NCBI GenBank assembly: GCA_965222655.1
Contig: CBDCUP010000022.1
Coordinates: forward strand, 992,001 to 1,056,000
Reading direction: 5' to 3'
DNA: 64,000 nt
From: CAUZIZ01 sp965222655
Lineage (GTDB): Bacteria; Acidobacteriota; UBA6911; RPQK01; JAJDTT01
The notes beneath the pieces were generated by a model. That model made no database searches, was not told the origin of the DNA, and saw nothing but the letters and a program-made list of their open reading frames with translations. The translations under genes and the position numbers were made by a program. This document shows, one piece after another, positions 25,621 to 34,862 of this stretch (within the stretch, counting starts at the first letter, position 1; the number at the start of each line of letters is the position of its first letter).

Positions 25621-26833
25621 AGTTCACCTGCGTTCTCGCTGCCCGACGCCGGATATTGACCTTCAACACGTAGTAATCGATCAGGGGGGCGAAGACATTA
25701 CCGAAAAGAATGGCGAGCATGATTCCCTCTGGAAACGCCGGATTGATCACCCGTATCAGAATCGCCATGAAGCCAATCAAGATCCCATAGATATATTTAC
25801 CTATATTTGTAAAGGCTGCTGAAACCGGGTCCGTGGCCATGTACACGATTCCGAAAGCGAGTCCGCCGACCACAAAATGCCAGGCCGGCGACATCTGGAA
25901 CATGGGATTGGTGTCGCTGCCAATCGAGTACAGCATCCAGGAAGTCGCCAAGGTGCCGGCAGAGCAACTCAGCATGATTCTCCAGGAGCCGACTCCAGTG
26001 AGAATCAAGAAGCCGGCACCCATCAGACAGGCAACGGTGGAGGTCTCTCCCATCGACCCCTGGATGGTGCCCAGGAAACAATCCATCCAAGAATACTGCT
26101 GCTGGACGGGGGCCATTCCATCGGATGCCGCCAAGCCAAGAACCGAGGCGCCACTGAAACCATCCACGGCAGTCCATATCGCGTTGCCCGACAACTGGGC
26201 CGGATAGGCGAAGTAGAGAAAGGCTCGGGCGGTGAGGGCAGGATTGAGAAAATTCCTGCCCGTTCCGCCGAAGATTTCTTTTCCCACGACAACGCCGAAA
26301 AGAATTCCGACTGCGACCTGCCAGAGCGGAACGGTGGGGGGGAGCGTCAGGGGGAAGAGCATTCCTGTTACCAGAAACCCCTCATTGATCTCGTGTCTGC
26401 GGATAATCGAGAAGGTGCCTTCCGCCAGACCCCCGACAGTGTATGTCACCAGCGCGACTGGAAGGAAGTAGAGCGCTCCATGCACTGCATTGGCAATCAT
26501 ATTCTGTGGGTCGTAACCCACGCCCAACCAGGCGATGACGGCGGCGCGCCAGCCCAAAGTCTCCGTGAGTCCCATTCCCTGCATCGCCAGGTTGGCCTGA
26601 TAACCGGTATTGAATAGCGCCATCAGGATGCAGGGCCCCAAGGCAGCGATGACCAGGGTCATCATGCGCTTGAGGTCTATGCCATCCCGGACGTGCGAGG
26701 CCCCCGATGTCACCTCGCCCGGTGTGTAGAGAAACGTGTCGAGAGCCTCGTAGACAGGGTAGAGCTTTTCCAGCTTCCCACCCTCTTTGAAGGATGGCTC
26801 CAGACCATCGAGAAAATTCCGTAGGGGCTTCAT
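25613..26833 (-). CDS. nqrB: Na+-NQR subunit B (covalent FMN, riboflavin)
   Basis: 406-residue membrane subunit with about ten helices that carries the main Na+ channel. Typical motifs: GIDLKRMMTLVIAALGPCILMALFNTGYQ, EGFLVTGMLFPLTLPPTVPLWQVAVGILFG, VGKEIFGGTGRNFLNPAL. The flavinylation site reads DGFSGAS with Ser230 where Vibrio NqrB has Thr, so FMN would be attached to Ser or the motif is weakened. Overlaps nqrC and follows nqrA by 7 nt. Confidence 0.95.
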   Translation of the reverse strand: MKPLRNFLDGLEPSFKEGGKLEKLYPVYEALDTFLYTPGEVTSGASHVRDGIDLKRMMTLVIAALGPCILMALFNTGYQANLAMQGMGLTETLGWRAAVIAWLGVGYDPQNMIANAVHGALYFLPVALVTYTVGGLAEGTFSIIRRHEINEGFLVTGMLFPLTLPPTVPLWQVAVGILFGVVVGKEIFGGTGRNFLNPALTARAFLYFAYPAQLSGNAIWTAVDGFSGASVLGLAASDGMAPVQQQYSWMDCFLGTIQGSMGETSTVACLMGAGFLILTGVGSWRIMLSCSAGTLATSWMLYSIGSDTNPMFQMSPAWHFVVGGLAFGIVYMATDPVSAAFTNIGKYIYGILIGFMAILIRVINPAFPEGIMLAILFGNVFAPLIDYYVLKVNIRRRAARTQVNYG

Positions 26834-26840
26834 TCCTTGG

Positions 26841-28202
26841 CTACCCTTCCTTGGCTACCCTCGTGAGCAACTGTCGTAGCAGTGGGCCATATTCCGTCTT
26901 TCCGGGGCAGACAAAGGAACACAAGCCAAGATCTTCTTCGTCCAACTCGAGGGCTCCTAGAGAAACGGAGCCTTCCAGATCTTGAGAAACCAGAGCACGC
27001 AAGAGATAGGTGGGAAAGATGTCCAATGGCATCACACCTTCGTACATGCCAATGGGCACCATCGCGCGCTTGCTTCCATTGGTATTCGTCGAGAAGTCGA
27101 ACTTGCGGCCGAACCTCAACTTGGAGAGGAAGACATTTTTCGTCGAAAAGGTATCGAATCCTGGTCCTTGCCAGCCGAGCAGGACCCGCGAACGATCTTC
27201 CCGAATCACCGATATCTGGGTATGGTAGCGACCCAGGTAGTTCTGCGGAGACTCGCCCGCAAGATCACCCGCGAAAACCGATCCGGAAACAAGGCGGCTC
27301 TCCCCTTCTTCCAGCTCGCCTTCGACCAGGTCTGCCAGACAGCCTCCGAGCTGCGCCCGTATGAGACGCGGTTCCCGTACCATGGGGCCTGCCAGAGAAA
27401 CTACACGTTCTGTCCAGAGGCTCCCCGTCGTGAGCAATTTTCCGATCGCGATAACATCCTGGTAGCCGACGTGCCAGACCGTCTTCTTCTCGCCTACCGG
27501 ATCGATGAAATGGATATGCGTTCCCACCAGACCGGCGGGGTGAGGTCCCTGGAATTCGAAGGCGTCGATTTTCGAATGCTCCGGAATGGCCACCTCGGAG
27601 CCAGGGGCAGATGACACAATCACCTTCGAAGCCGCCAGCAGGGTGAGGGCTCGGAGCCCATTCTGGAAATCTTCTTGATGTTCACCTATCACCAGCGCGG
27701 GATCTGCCGCCAACGGGTTGGTGTCCAGTGCACTGACGAAAATGGAGCTGGTGCTGGCGTCAACGGCGGGTACGGTGCTGAAAGGTCTTGTGCGAAGAGC
27801 GGTCCACATTCCCGAATCGACCAGGACACGACGAACTTTGTCCGCTCCTACTGATTCGAATCGGCTGGCCGGGAAGTATTCGAATTGCGCGGCGGAATGG
27901 CCTTCCCGACTGACGACGACGGAGAGGAAGGCTCGCTTCTCACCACGGTTGACCGAAGCAACCCTTCCGGCAGCCGGAGAGGTATAAAGCACGCCAGGGT
28001 TCTTCTTGTCCTCAAAGAGGGGCTGACCCAGGCTCACCTTGTCGCCGGGCTTTACCAGCATCGTCGGCTTCATTCCGACGTAGTCGCGACCCAGGAGCGC
28101 AACGGTTTTCGCACTTCTCCCCTGGGATATCCGCTGGTCAGGCTCGCCGCTAATAGGTAGCTTGAGTCCCTTGCGTACGGTGAATCGCCTCACGATTCCC
28201 AT
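26841..28202 (-). CDS. nqrA: Na+-NQR subunit A
   Basis: 453-residue cytoplasmic subunit that binds quinone-side elements. N-terminus MGIVRRFTVRKGLKLPISGEP, then ALLGRDYVGMKPTMLVKPGDKVSLGQPLFEDK, and TSPAAGRVASVNRGEKRAFLSVVV (lipoyl-like hammerhead), all standard for NqrA. First gene of a complete eight-gene operon on the minus strand. The upstream 461 bp presumably contain the operon promoter, but I could not pin one down. Confidence 0.95.
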   Translation of the reverse strand: MGIVRRFTVRKGLKLPISGEPDQRISQGRSAKTVALLGRDYVGMKPTMLVKPGDKVSLGQPLFEDKKNPGVLYTSPAAGRVASVNRGEKRAFLSVVVSREGHSAAQFEYFPASRFESVGADKVRRVLVDSGMWTALRTRPFSTVPAVDASTSSIFVSALDTNPLAADPALVIGEHQEDFQNGLRALTLLAASKVIVSSAPGSEVAIPEHSKIDAFEFQGPHPAGLVGTHIHFIDPVGEKKTVWHVGYQDVIAIGKLLTTGSLWTERVVSLAGPMVREPRLIRAQLGGCLADLVEGELEEGESRLVSGSVFAGDLAGESPQNYLGRYHTQISVIREDRSRVLLGWQGPGFDTFSTKNVFLSKLRFGRKFDFSTNTNGSKRAMVPIGMYEGVMPLDIFPTYLLRALVSQDLEGSVSLGALELDEEDLGLCSFVCPGKTEYGPLLRQLLTRVAKEG

Positions 28203-28663
28203 CCTTTAGCTCACCTCCACACTTCTAAGTATCGGACATTCCTCGTCGCAAGTGATACTCCCGGCCGAAAAGGCCAATCCAACGGTCATGTCCGCCAAGA
28301 TTATACCGTCTTTTCGGGTTTCGTCTGAGCCGAAATGTGCGAGTGTATTTGGAGCCAGAAAATTCCTCCAGAACCCCGGCAAGAAGAGGCTAAAGAGGAT
28401 CGAGCGCGCCCTGACCTACTCCGCAGCATTCTCCCGTTTCGGCTGGGCAATGGCTCCGAGTTTCAAAAGGAGGAAATCTCCCTTGCCTTGATCTTCGTAG
28501 GATGGGCACTCTTGCCCGTCGTTGTCACCGACGGGCAGAAGTGCCCATCCTACAGCGGACACGGCACCATCGATGTTCGAGTTTCGAGACAACCAAAGCT
28601 CTTTCTGCAAATGGGCCAGCGCAGCTGTGGGCGGGCTCACGCATTTCCGGGCCCGGGCCCTTC
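28203..28663. other. Intergenic region upstream of nqrA with one palindrome
   Basis: 461 bp between the nqrA start and the 3' end of the tandem hydrolase gene. Apart from the palindrome at 28497-28552 I see nothing. The promoter of the nqr operon must lie near 28210-28320. Confidence 0.45.
28497..28552. repeat. Palindromic repeat sharing core with 12207-12265
   Basis: Arms at 28497-28519 and 28530-28552 pair with two mismatches around a 10 nt loop. The core GGGCACTCTTGCCCGT is identical to the left arm core of the palindrome at 12207-12230, and the outer bases are GTAG/CTAC in both, although the context genes differ. Looks like a REP-type dispersed palindrome; it lies between the nqr operon and the 3' end of the hydrolase gene. 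Confidence 0.6.
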
Positions 28664-30787
28664 TCAATCGAGCAGCAAGCCCGCAGCGTTCCTCTGCTCA
28701 ATGAGGGTGACCTTCTCCCCGGGCAGGGTCCTCAAGAGATCGGGGAGGTCATACTTTCGCAGCGCCCCGTGGACCGTATTCACCAACTGGTTGACGCTAA
28801 CCTCGGTCTGAACCACGCTGGACCAGGAGACCAGGGATCGGCGCAGTTCCAACGAGGTGAACAGGTCGGGTTCCAGAGCCGCCGCGTGGAGGGCAACCGG
28901 ACCAGTCTCACCGATTCCCACCAAATGGATTCTCGCTGCTGCACCTTGGGGTGACGAGTCAGCTAGATAGCGGGCACACACCAGGGCGTCCTCGACCCGC
29001 ATTCCCAAGTAGGACCGTCCCAGCATATAGGCGACGTAGAAGTCCTCCCAGTCGTGACCAAAGAGTGGGCCGTAGCCCCACTTGCCCTTGGAGCGCTTGG
29101 TCTCTCCGACTCCCCGGAGATCAACGGCCAGGACCTCACGCCCTGCCCCGACAAGCTTCTCGATCGGTCCGCTCGGTTGGGCATCGAGCTGCTTCCCCTG
29201 GCCATGCAGATACAGGACCATGTCCGGGCCACGAGTCTCGGGAACGAACCTCAAGGCGGGCAGCCAGATGCCCGGCTCGGGACGTAGAATCAGCTTGTGA
29301 ATGTCATATCCCCTGCGCCGCAGGGTCTCCACTTTCTCCACTTTCGGACGCGCCAACCGATCTAGCGGACGGATGCCGGCCAGGCGCCGCACCTCTCGAA
29401 GGATTTGCTGCCTGGGAGTTCGCTTCCAGTAGTCCCGCCTCAGGAGAGCCAGCTCCTTTTCCCGTTCCCGGTTGAAGTCAAAGACGGAACGGGCTCCTTC
29501 CATCAGCTGAACCTGACCCTGGGGGCTGCAGCGGATCGCGGGGAGGCGGACCCGAATGAACTCGCCGTAGTCCTCCCCCTGCGCCTCTACGAACTCGTCT
29601 GTGATCCCCTCCTCTTCGCTCAGGAGTGGGGAGTCCGTCTCGACCACAGCATCGTCGGAGCCTATCAGCCACCGCCGCATCCAGCGAGCCATCCCCTCCC
29701 GCAGGGGTCGGAAGAAGCCGTGGACTACATCGGCCTCCACCAGGTCAACTCGCTCCGGATGTCCCAGGCGCCCGTAGAATCGTTTGGCCTCTCGCAGGCT
29801 CCTCCAGGCGCCGGAGATGTCGAACATCTCGTCGCGGGTGGCGGCGCAGATCAGGGTCGGTTTGGGTGCGCGGATCATAAGGTAGTCGGCGTGTCCCAGC
29901 CCTTGCGCGATCTCTGCATAAACCTGGTGCTCCGAGTCTCCCGGCCCCTGGGTCTGGAGCATCTCCTTGACGTGCGTGATGTAACAGGAAGGGGCGGCAC
30001 AAGCGACTCGTTCGTCCAGAGCCATGAGGTGAGTAGTCACCAGACCGCCGCCCGAGCTCCCGGTGAGGCCGAGACGGTCCGGATCGATATCCTTCCGGCT
30101 CACTAGATAGTCCAGTCCCCGGATCCCGTCCCAGATTCTATAGCTGCCGGCACTGCGTCCCAGCGGGATCGAGCTCGTCGCTACCAGCATGTGTTCGACA
30201 CCGTTCTCGAACCGCGGCCGCCTATCGGGTCCGAGGATCTGATAACGCTCACCCTGACCGATGGGATCGTAGACGAGTGCCGCCATCCCGCTTTTCGCCA
30301 GCAGGATACCGACTCGCTGGTAGGTCTCCGAGGACTTGCCATTGGGTGCGTGCCCGCAGGCGACCAGGACCGCTGGATGAGGTGGTGGTGTCTTCGGCAG
30401 GTAGAGGAGCGCCGTGACGTAGTGCCGAGGCCGGCTCTCGTAGAGGATTCGTTCGATACTATAGTCCCCACGCTCGTCGCGGCTGACAACCCGGGCGTTG
30501 AGAGGAGTCGCGGTCGGAAAGTCTCCAAGCTGTCCTCGGAGGAACTCCCGCATGCGGTGCTGGTGGGCGCTGAGCTGCTCCGGAGTCTTGAGCTGCTCGT
30601 AAGCATCCTCGCGGCGCTTGAAGGCTTTCTCAGCCTCGCCCAGAAGATAGCTGTAGAGCATTGTGCCGGGCTCCACCTGCCCAATCCGTTCTGGTAGAAC
30701 CGTCAAGGAGTCGGAGGCCATCGACGGGTTTACAGAGAGCAGACATACTATCCAGGCGAGGGCCGGGAGCGTTGGAATTAACCTCAT
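28664..30787 (-). CDS. Exported tandem alpha/beta-hydrolase (acetylxylan esterase-like)
   Basis: 707 residues with a signal peptide (MRLIPTLPALAWIVCLLSVNPSMAS). The first alpha/beta-hydrolase domain (about 100-370) has CGHAPNGK, DPIGQGER, the nucleophile elbow LTGSSGGGLVT (Ser245) and VHGFFRPLREGMARWM with the His. The second domain (about 480-700) keeps the fold (LYLHGQGKQ, AVDLRGVGET) but its elbow reads VGIGETGPVAL, with Glu in place of Ser, so it is probably inactive and structural. Similar two-domain esterase-like proteins occur in Planctomycetes and Acidobacteria. Divergent from propeller paralog 3, separated by 140 bp. Confidence 0.8.
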   Translation of the reverse strand: MRLIPTLPALAWIVCLLSVNPSMASDSLTVLPERIGQVEPGTMLYSYLLGEAEKAFKRREDAYEQLKTPEQLSAHQHRMREFLRGQLGDFPTATPLNARVVSRDERGDYSIERILYESRPRHYVTALLYLPKTPPPHPAVLVACGHAPNGKSSETYQRVGILLAKSGMAALVYDPIGQGERYQILGPDRRPRFENGVEHMLVATSSIPLGRSAGSYRIWDGIRGLDYLVSRKDIDPDRLGLTGSSGGGLVTTHLMALDERVACAAPSCYITHVKEMLQTQGPGDSEHQVYAEIAQGLGHADYLMIRAPKPTLICAATRDEMFDISGAWRSLREAKRFYGRLGHPERVDLVEADVVHGFFRPLREGMARWMRRWLIGSDDAVVETDSPLLSEEEGITDEFVEAQGEDYGEFIRVRLPAIRCSPQGQVQLMEGARSVFDFNREREKELALLRRDYWKRTPRQQILREVRRLAGIRPLDRLARPKVEKVETLRRRGYDIHKLILRPEPGIWLPALRFVPETRGPDMVLYLHGQGKQLDAQPSGPIEKLVGAGREVLAVDLRGVGETKRSKGKWGYGPLFGHDWEDFYVAYMLGRSYLGMRVEDALVCARYLADSSPQGAAARIHLVGIGETGPVALHAAALEPDLFTSLELRRSLVSWSSVVQTEVSVNQLVNTVHGALRKYDLPDLLRTLPGEKVTLIEQRNAAGLLLD

Positions 30788-30927
30788 CGTCGATCTCCGT
30801 TGTCTTGATTTGGAGGGAATTAGGGTAGAAGCTTAGCACGCAAGAAATCTTGTCTCCAGTGAGACGCGCAGCATTCCAAGGACTGCGATCAGCCGACCCC
30901 CTGGAGATAGAGAGAGGAGCTCATGAG

Positions 30928-32517
30928 ATGAGAGCAAATCATCGAATCTACCCTCTTCTGACCTTTGTTCTGATCTCCCTGTCCAGTCTCTTCGGAGCAG
31001 GAAACGTGCTTCAGGTGGGAGGCGAAAAACAGCTTTTCGTGGGCCCCTGGGACGAGGAGGGCAGGGACTCCCACCTGGTCGAGTCCATGAAGAATGTGAC
31101 GATGAGGATGAACGAGGCTCACGTCACGGGGGAGAAGATCCCAGCGCCCGGACGCGGTTTCATGATGCACGATGGCGGCGTCTTCCGCCTCTACTACCTG
31201 AGTCCGGGTGTAGCGTGTGATCAAGACTTCCAGAAGCTGAACTGCGGTCTGCTGCGTTATGCTGAGTCGGATGACGGATCCAACTGGCGGAAGCCGAACC
31301 TGGGGCTCTACGAGTGGCAGGGATCCCGCGACAACAACATCCTCTTTCCCAACGACCAGTTCCCCTATGCGCACTCGAGTGCGGGTGTCAACACGGTCTT
31401 CATCGACCCGAAGGCCAAGGACCCAAGCCAGAAGTACAAGATGGCGCTCAAGCTGTCCCCCCCGAACGACGGCGTCCTGGGTGGTCTCAAGCCGCTGCCC
31501 GATGGCAAGGGCAAGTATGGTTTCGCGTCTGCTGACGGCATCCATTGGACCCGAATCACGGGGAAGCTGGGCACGTCGGGAGACGGTGGCTTCAGGCCAT
31601 TCTGGGACGAACGGGTCGGCAGCTATGTCGCGTACAGCCGGGTCAAGACCTTCTTCGATCCGCGTCAGGAGGAGTATTACGGCCGGGTTTACGACAAGCG
31701 GGCCAATAACTGGCTTTCGCGGCTCCTGCGCCTGGGAAGATCTACCTCGGAGGACTTCGTCCATTGGAGCGAGGAGGAGATCGTCATGGCCCCCGACGCG
31801 TTGGATGAGGCCGACTCGGAGGCCCCGAACCGGGTCGACTTCTACAGCATTCCCATTTTCAAGTACACGCCCAATGTCTACGTCGCCCTACCGTCCATCT
31901 ATAGTCACTGGAAGGCCTTTGTCGGTAGCGACGGAAAGCTCGCCCAGCTCCCGGGCAGGGCCGATGTGCAACTGGCCACCAGTCGGGACGGGATCCACTG
32001 GAATCGGACACCGGAGCGGAGACCCTTTATCCGTCTGGGAACCCAGGGAAGCTTCTGGGCTGGAATGGTCTTCGTCAAGGAACCGCTGGCGTTCCGAGTA
32101 GGCAATGACCTGCATTTCTTCTTCGAGGGATGGAAGAAGGCACACAACGATCCCACCCGAACCGGACCGGCGTTCTGGGGAAGAGCTACCCTGCGATTGG
32201 ACGGATTCATCGGTGCCGACGCGGCCTACACGGGCGGTGAGCTGACCACTCGAACACTGGTCTTCTCTGGGAACAAGCTGCAATTGAACCTGTCCACCGG
32301 GGCAGGCGGTACGGTCCGGGTGGAGATCCAGGACGACTCGGGCCGTCCCCTGGAGGGATTCGGCGTTCAGGAAGCTGACGAGATCAACGGGAACTACCTG
32401 CAGGTCCAAGCCAGCTGGAAGGGTAGTTCAAACCTCGCTTCGCTGGCAGGAATGAAGGTGCGCCTACGATTCCTGATGCGGGATTCGAGCCTGTACTCAT
32501 TCCAGTTTGTTCGTTGA
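30928..32517 (+). CDS. Secreted glycosidase-like propeller protein, paralog 3
   Basis: 529 residues. I start at ATG 30928 (AGAGAGGAG about 9 nt upstream; MRANHRIYPLLTFVLISLSSLFGAG is a signal peptide) rather than at the upstream in-frame start at 30850. Propeller motifs: GGEKQLFVGPWD, GLLRYAESDDGSNWRKPNLGLYEWQGSRDNNILF, YGFASADGIHWTRI, VDFYSIPIFKYTPNVYVALPS, RDGIHWNRTPERRPFI. The C-terminal beta domain matches the other paralogs (VRVEIQDDSGRPLEGFGV, LASLAGMKVRLRFLMRDSSLYSF). More divergent from the other two than they are from each other. Confidence 0.75.
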   Translation: MRANHRIYPLLTFVLISLSSLFGAGNVLQVGGEKQLFVGPWDEEGRDSHLVESMKNVTMRMNEAHVTGEKIPAPGRGFMMHDGGVFRLYYLSPGVACDQDFQKLNCGLLRYAESDDGSNWRKPNLGLYEWQGSRDNNILFPNDQFPYAHSSAGVNTVFIDPKAKDPSQKYKMALKLSPPNDGVLGGLKPLPDGKGKYGFASADGIHWTRITGKLGTSGDGGFRPFWDERVGSYVAYSRVKTFFDPRQEEYYGRVYDKRANNWLSRLLRLGRSTSEDFVHWSEEEIVMAPDALDEADSEAPNRVDFYSIPIFKYTPNVYVALPSIYSHWKAFVGSDGKLAQLPGRADVQLATSRDGIHWNRTPERRPFIRLGTQGSFWAGMVFVKEPLAFRVGNDLHFFFEGWKKAHNDPTRTGPAFWGRATLRLDGFIGADAAYTGGELTTRTLVFSGNKLQLNLSTGAGGTVRVEIQDDSGRPLEGFGVQEADEINGNYLQVQASWKGSSNLASLAGMKVRLRFLMRDSSLYSFQFVR

Positions 32518-32668
32518 GCGGGTTGGTATATTCCAAGGTACAAGATAGAAGATACAAACAACTTCCAAATCGCGAATTCCAAGATACAAACGGGTCACGA
32601 AATAGTCTCCGAACCGGGAGTCTCGACGTATAATCGGGTTTCCGGTGAATTCAGAACGCAACCTTTTT

Positions 32669-34387
32669 GGTTCTTCCGGTAAATGGGGAGGTCAAGTGGC
32701 CAGGTCCTCATGGATGAAGTAGAGGTTAAGCTTGAAGTAGTCCATGTCTCTGAAGCCATAGGCTCGTCTTTTGAGGACCTTAATCTTGTTGTTGAGTCCT
32801 TCGAGGGGGCCGGTTGAGATGCGGTGCTTGAAGTAGTCGAGTAGTCCGGGGCGATGCCGGTGGAGGGTGCGGGCGAGCCGGGCGAAGAACTGGTTGCCGA
32901 TGCTGTAAGCCTGCTCGATCCAGGCATCCAGGAAGGCGTTGCCGGCCGCTGAGTCGGGGAGGTTCCAAAAGTGGCGGATCTCCTCCTTGAGGAGGTAGGC
33001 CTGATAGAGTGGCTCATTGATTTCCATGAGTTGCATGAGGTGTTCCAGGGAGCGCTCGTTGAGGTTTTCCAGCCCTCGTAACAAGAGAAAGCGGGTTCCT
33101 TTGAGGAGCTGTTTGCGGCCCGTTTCCAGTTTGCGCATCATGGAGCGGCGGGTCTGGTCAATGGCCTGGTTGGCCAGTGCGACGACGTGGTAGGGGTCGT
33201 GCACGACATCGACCTTGCCGGCGAAGACCTGGCGAATGGCCTTGCGGTAGGCGTCGGACATGTCGATGGCAATGGCGCGCAGGGACTTGCAGCGGCCTTT
33301 GAGGTGGCGCAGGCAGGCCACCAGCGCCTGGGCGTCTTTGCCTTCGTGTAGGGAGACGATCTGGCCACTTTCCAGGTCCAGCACCACCGTCATGTAGAGG
33401 TGCCCGCTGTGGGTAGCGAACTCATCGATCGCCAGATAGCGCAGTTGAGACAGCTTGCGCTTCTTGAGGCGCTGCCCCAGATGCTCCTTATGGATCTCTT
33501 TGACGAGGTCCCAGCCCACGCCCAGCAAGCGGGCAACGGCTTTGATGGTGGCGATGCGGCACAGCTGGACCACGTACTGGGCGAAGGCGTTCGTGTAGCG
33601 CCGTTTGCCCTGAGCGAAGGCAATCGGCTCGCGAAGGGTCTGGCCGCACTGGCTGCAGGATTGCCGGTGGCCATGCAGGACCACGAACTGGTGGCGGGTC
33701 GCCACCGGTAGAGTGCGGATGCAGCGCTGGAAGCAGCCTTGCAGCTGAAGCCGGTTCCAGCGGGCACTGCAGTTGCGACACCGGCGCTTGTGCGGAGCCA
33801 GTTCGACGTGGTGAAATACGCCGCCGCCGCGATAGTCCGTGCGTTGGTGAACATAGCCCTTCAATCCGAGGGTGTGGTACAAGTAGCTAGTCGTCGCCAT
33901 GATCGGTCCTCCGGGTTTGCCAAAATCGCCGAGGATGCCTGACATGGCGGCGCCGGTCAATCCCCATCGACCGGCTCTGCCTCGCCCTTGCAGCTTCGCA
34001 AGGCTCGTTACGGGAGCAGAGGTTGAGGTAGCGCTAACGCGCGATCCGGATTCTTTTGATCGAGGCTGAAGGCCGCCTCTTTCTGCCTGAACGGGGGAAG
34101 GCTATGGAAACTGCCGCGATGTGCAAACCGTGGAAAAACAACCAGCTCCAGCGCTAGGCCGAAAAGCGTCGCAATCGTTTTTCCACCGTTCGCACAACGC
34201 TTGGAAAACTCCGAATCACGGGGGTGCTGGCCCGGCTCGATGACTGCTCGGAGTTTTCCACAGTTCCCACAGCCTCTGCTGCTACTGATATATATCTTTT
34301 AGGAGAATTCCAGAGCAAAAATAGACCGGATTAGACCGGATCTCAATAGCAAGCGCACCACCCACCTCCCCATTTGCCGGATGACCC
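32669..34387 (-). mobile_element. ISL3-family insertion sequence (about 1.72 kb)
   Basis: Imperfect terminal inverted repeats of 23 bp (three mismatches): 32669-32691 and 34365-34387, sharing AAATGGGGAGG and TCCGG. One transposase gene, followed toward 34387 by about 460 bp of non-coding DNA with internal inverted repeats (TGGAAAACTCCGA around 34201 against TCGGAGTTTTCCA around 34249). No 8 bp target duplication is visible (flanks ACCTTTTT and ATATTCTT), so one side may have been deleted. It truncates the gene at 34388. Confidence 0.8.
32692..33900 (-). CDS. ISL3-family transposase
   Basis: 402 residues from the ATG at 33900 (MATTSYLYHTLGLKGY); an extension to 33960 is probably not translated. 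N-terminal zinc finger CRNCSARW and CSQCGQ, HTH-like TIKAVARLLGVGWDLVKEIH, then the DDE domain: YLAIDEFATHSGHLYMTVVLDLESG (first Asp), AIDMSDAYRKAIRQVF and VHDPYHVVALAN (second Asp), and C-terminal STGPLEGLNNKIKVLKRRAYGFRDMDYFKLNLY (Glu). Complete and apparently intact. Confidence 0.92.
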   Translation of the reverse strand: MATTSYLYHTLGLKGYVHQRTDYRGGGVFHHVELAPHKRRCRNCSARWNRLQLQGCFQRCIRTLPVATRHQFVVLHGHRQSCSQCGQTLREPIAFAQGKRRYTNAFAQYVVQLCRIATIKAVARLLGVGWDLVKEIHKEHLGQRLKKRKLSQLRYLAIDEFATHSGHLYMTVVLDLESGQIVSLHEGKDAQALVACLRHLKGRCKSLRAIAIDMSDAYRKAIRQVFAGKVDVVHDPYHVVALANQAIDQTRRSMMRKLETGRKQLLKGTRFLLLRGLENLNERSLEHLMQLMEINEPLYQAYLLKEEIRHFWNLPDSAAGNAFLDAWIEQAYSIGNQFFARLARTLHRHRPGLLDYFKHRISTGPLEGLNNKIKVLKRRAYGFRDMDYFKLNLYFIHEDLAT

Positions 34388-34862
34388 ATATTCTTTCGAT
34401 GCCGGCACCTGTCGCCTACTCTACGCCTGGACCGGCGGGTTTCTCGATCTCGAGGAAACCCTGAAAAAGAAGGTAGGAGCGGACGGCTTCACCCCCACGG
34501 CAAGGATCGAGGGAAGGCGCTTTCTCCAGTCGACGCGTTTTCCGTTCCAGGTGGCTGCTTCCGGTCGTCAGCCCCCGATCCGATTTAGAGGTTATCGGTG
34601 GAAGGATGGCTCGCCGGAGTTCCACTACCAGGTCGGCGGAGCAACGGTCTACGAGCACATCCTGCCGATGAAAGAGGCGGCTGGCTTTCGTTGGCGGTTC
34701 CGGATTGAGCGGGTCGACACCCCTCTGCGGTTCGCGCTGAACATCGAAGGTCCAGTCGAGATCGTCTCGAGTTCAGGGACAGCCCGTCAGGGGAGCGTCC
34801 GCATTCCGATCGAAGCTGAGGCTAGCTTCGAAATCAGGGTGCGGATCAAGGGGGATAGATGA
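34388..34862 (+). pseudogene. C-terminal fragment of a DUF6797/cytochrome-type secreted protein
   Basis: About 158 codons starting inside the family sequence: YSFDAGTCRLLYAWTGGFLDLEETLKKKVGADG, RFRGYRWKDGSPEFHYQVGGATVYEHILP. In planctomycete/acidobacterial c-type cytochrome proteins this segment follows the haem region, which is missing here. A TTG inside the IS end could start a short product but this is a truncation by the ISL3 element. Stop overlaps the next gene start (ATGA), so both were once one operon. Confidence 0.7.

Noticed and set aside
30889..31764. 291-codon minus-strand frame and 280-codon plus-strand frame (31259-32101)
   Set aside because: Both shadow propeller paralog 3, whose signal peptide and motifs are clear.
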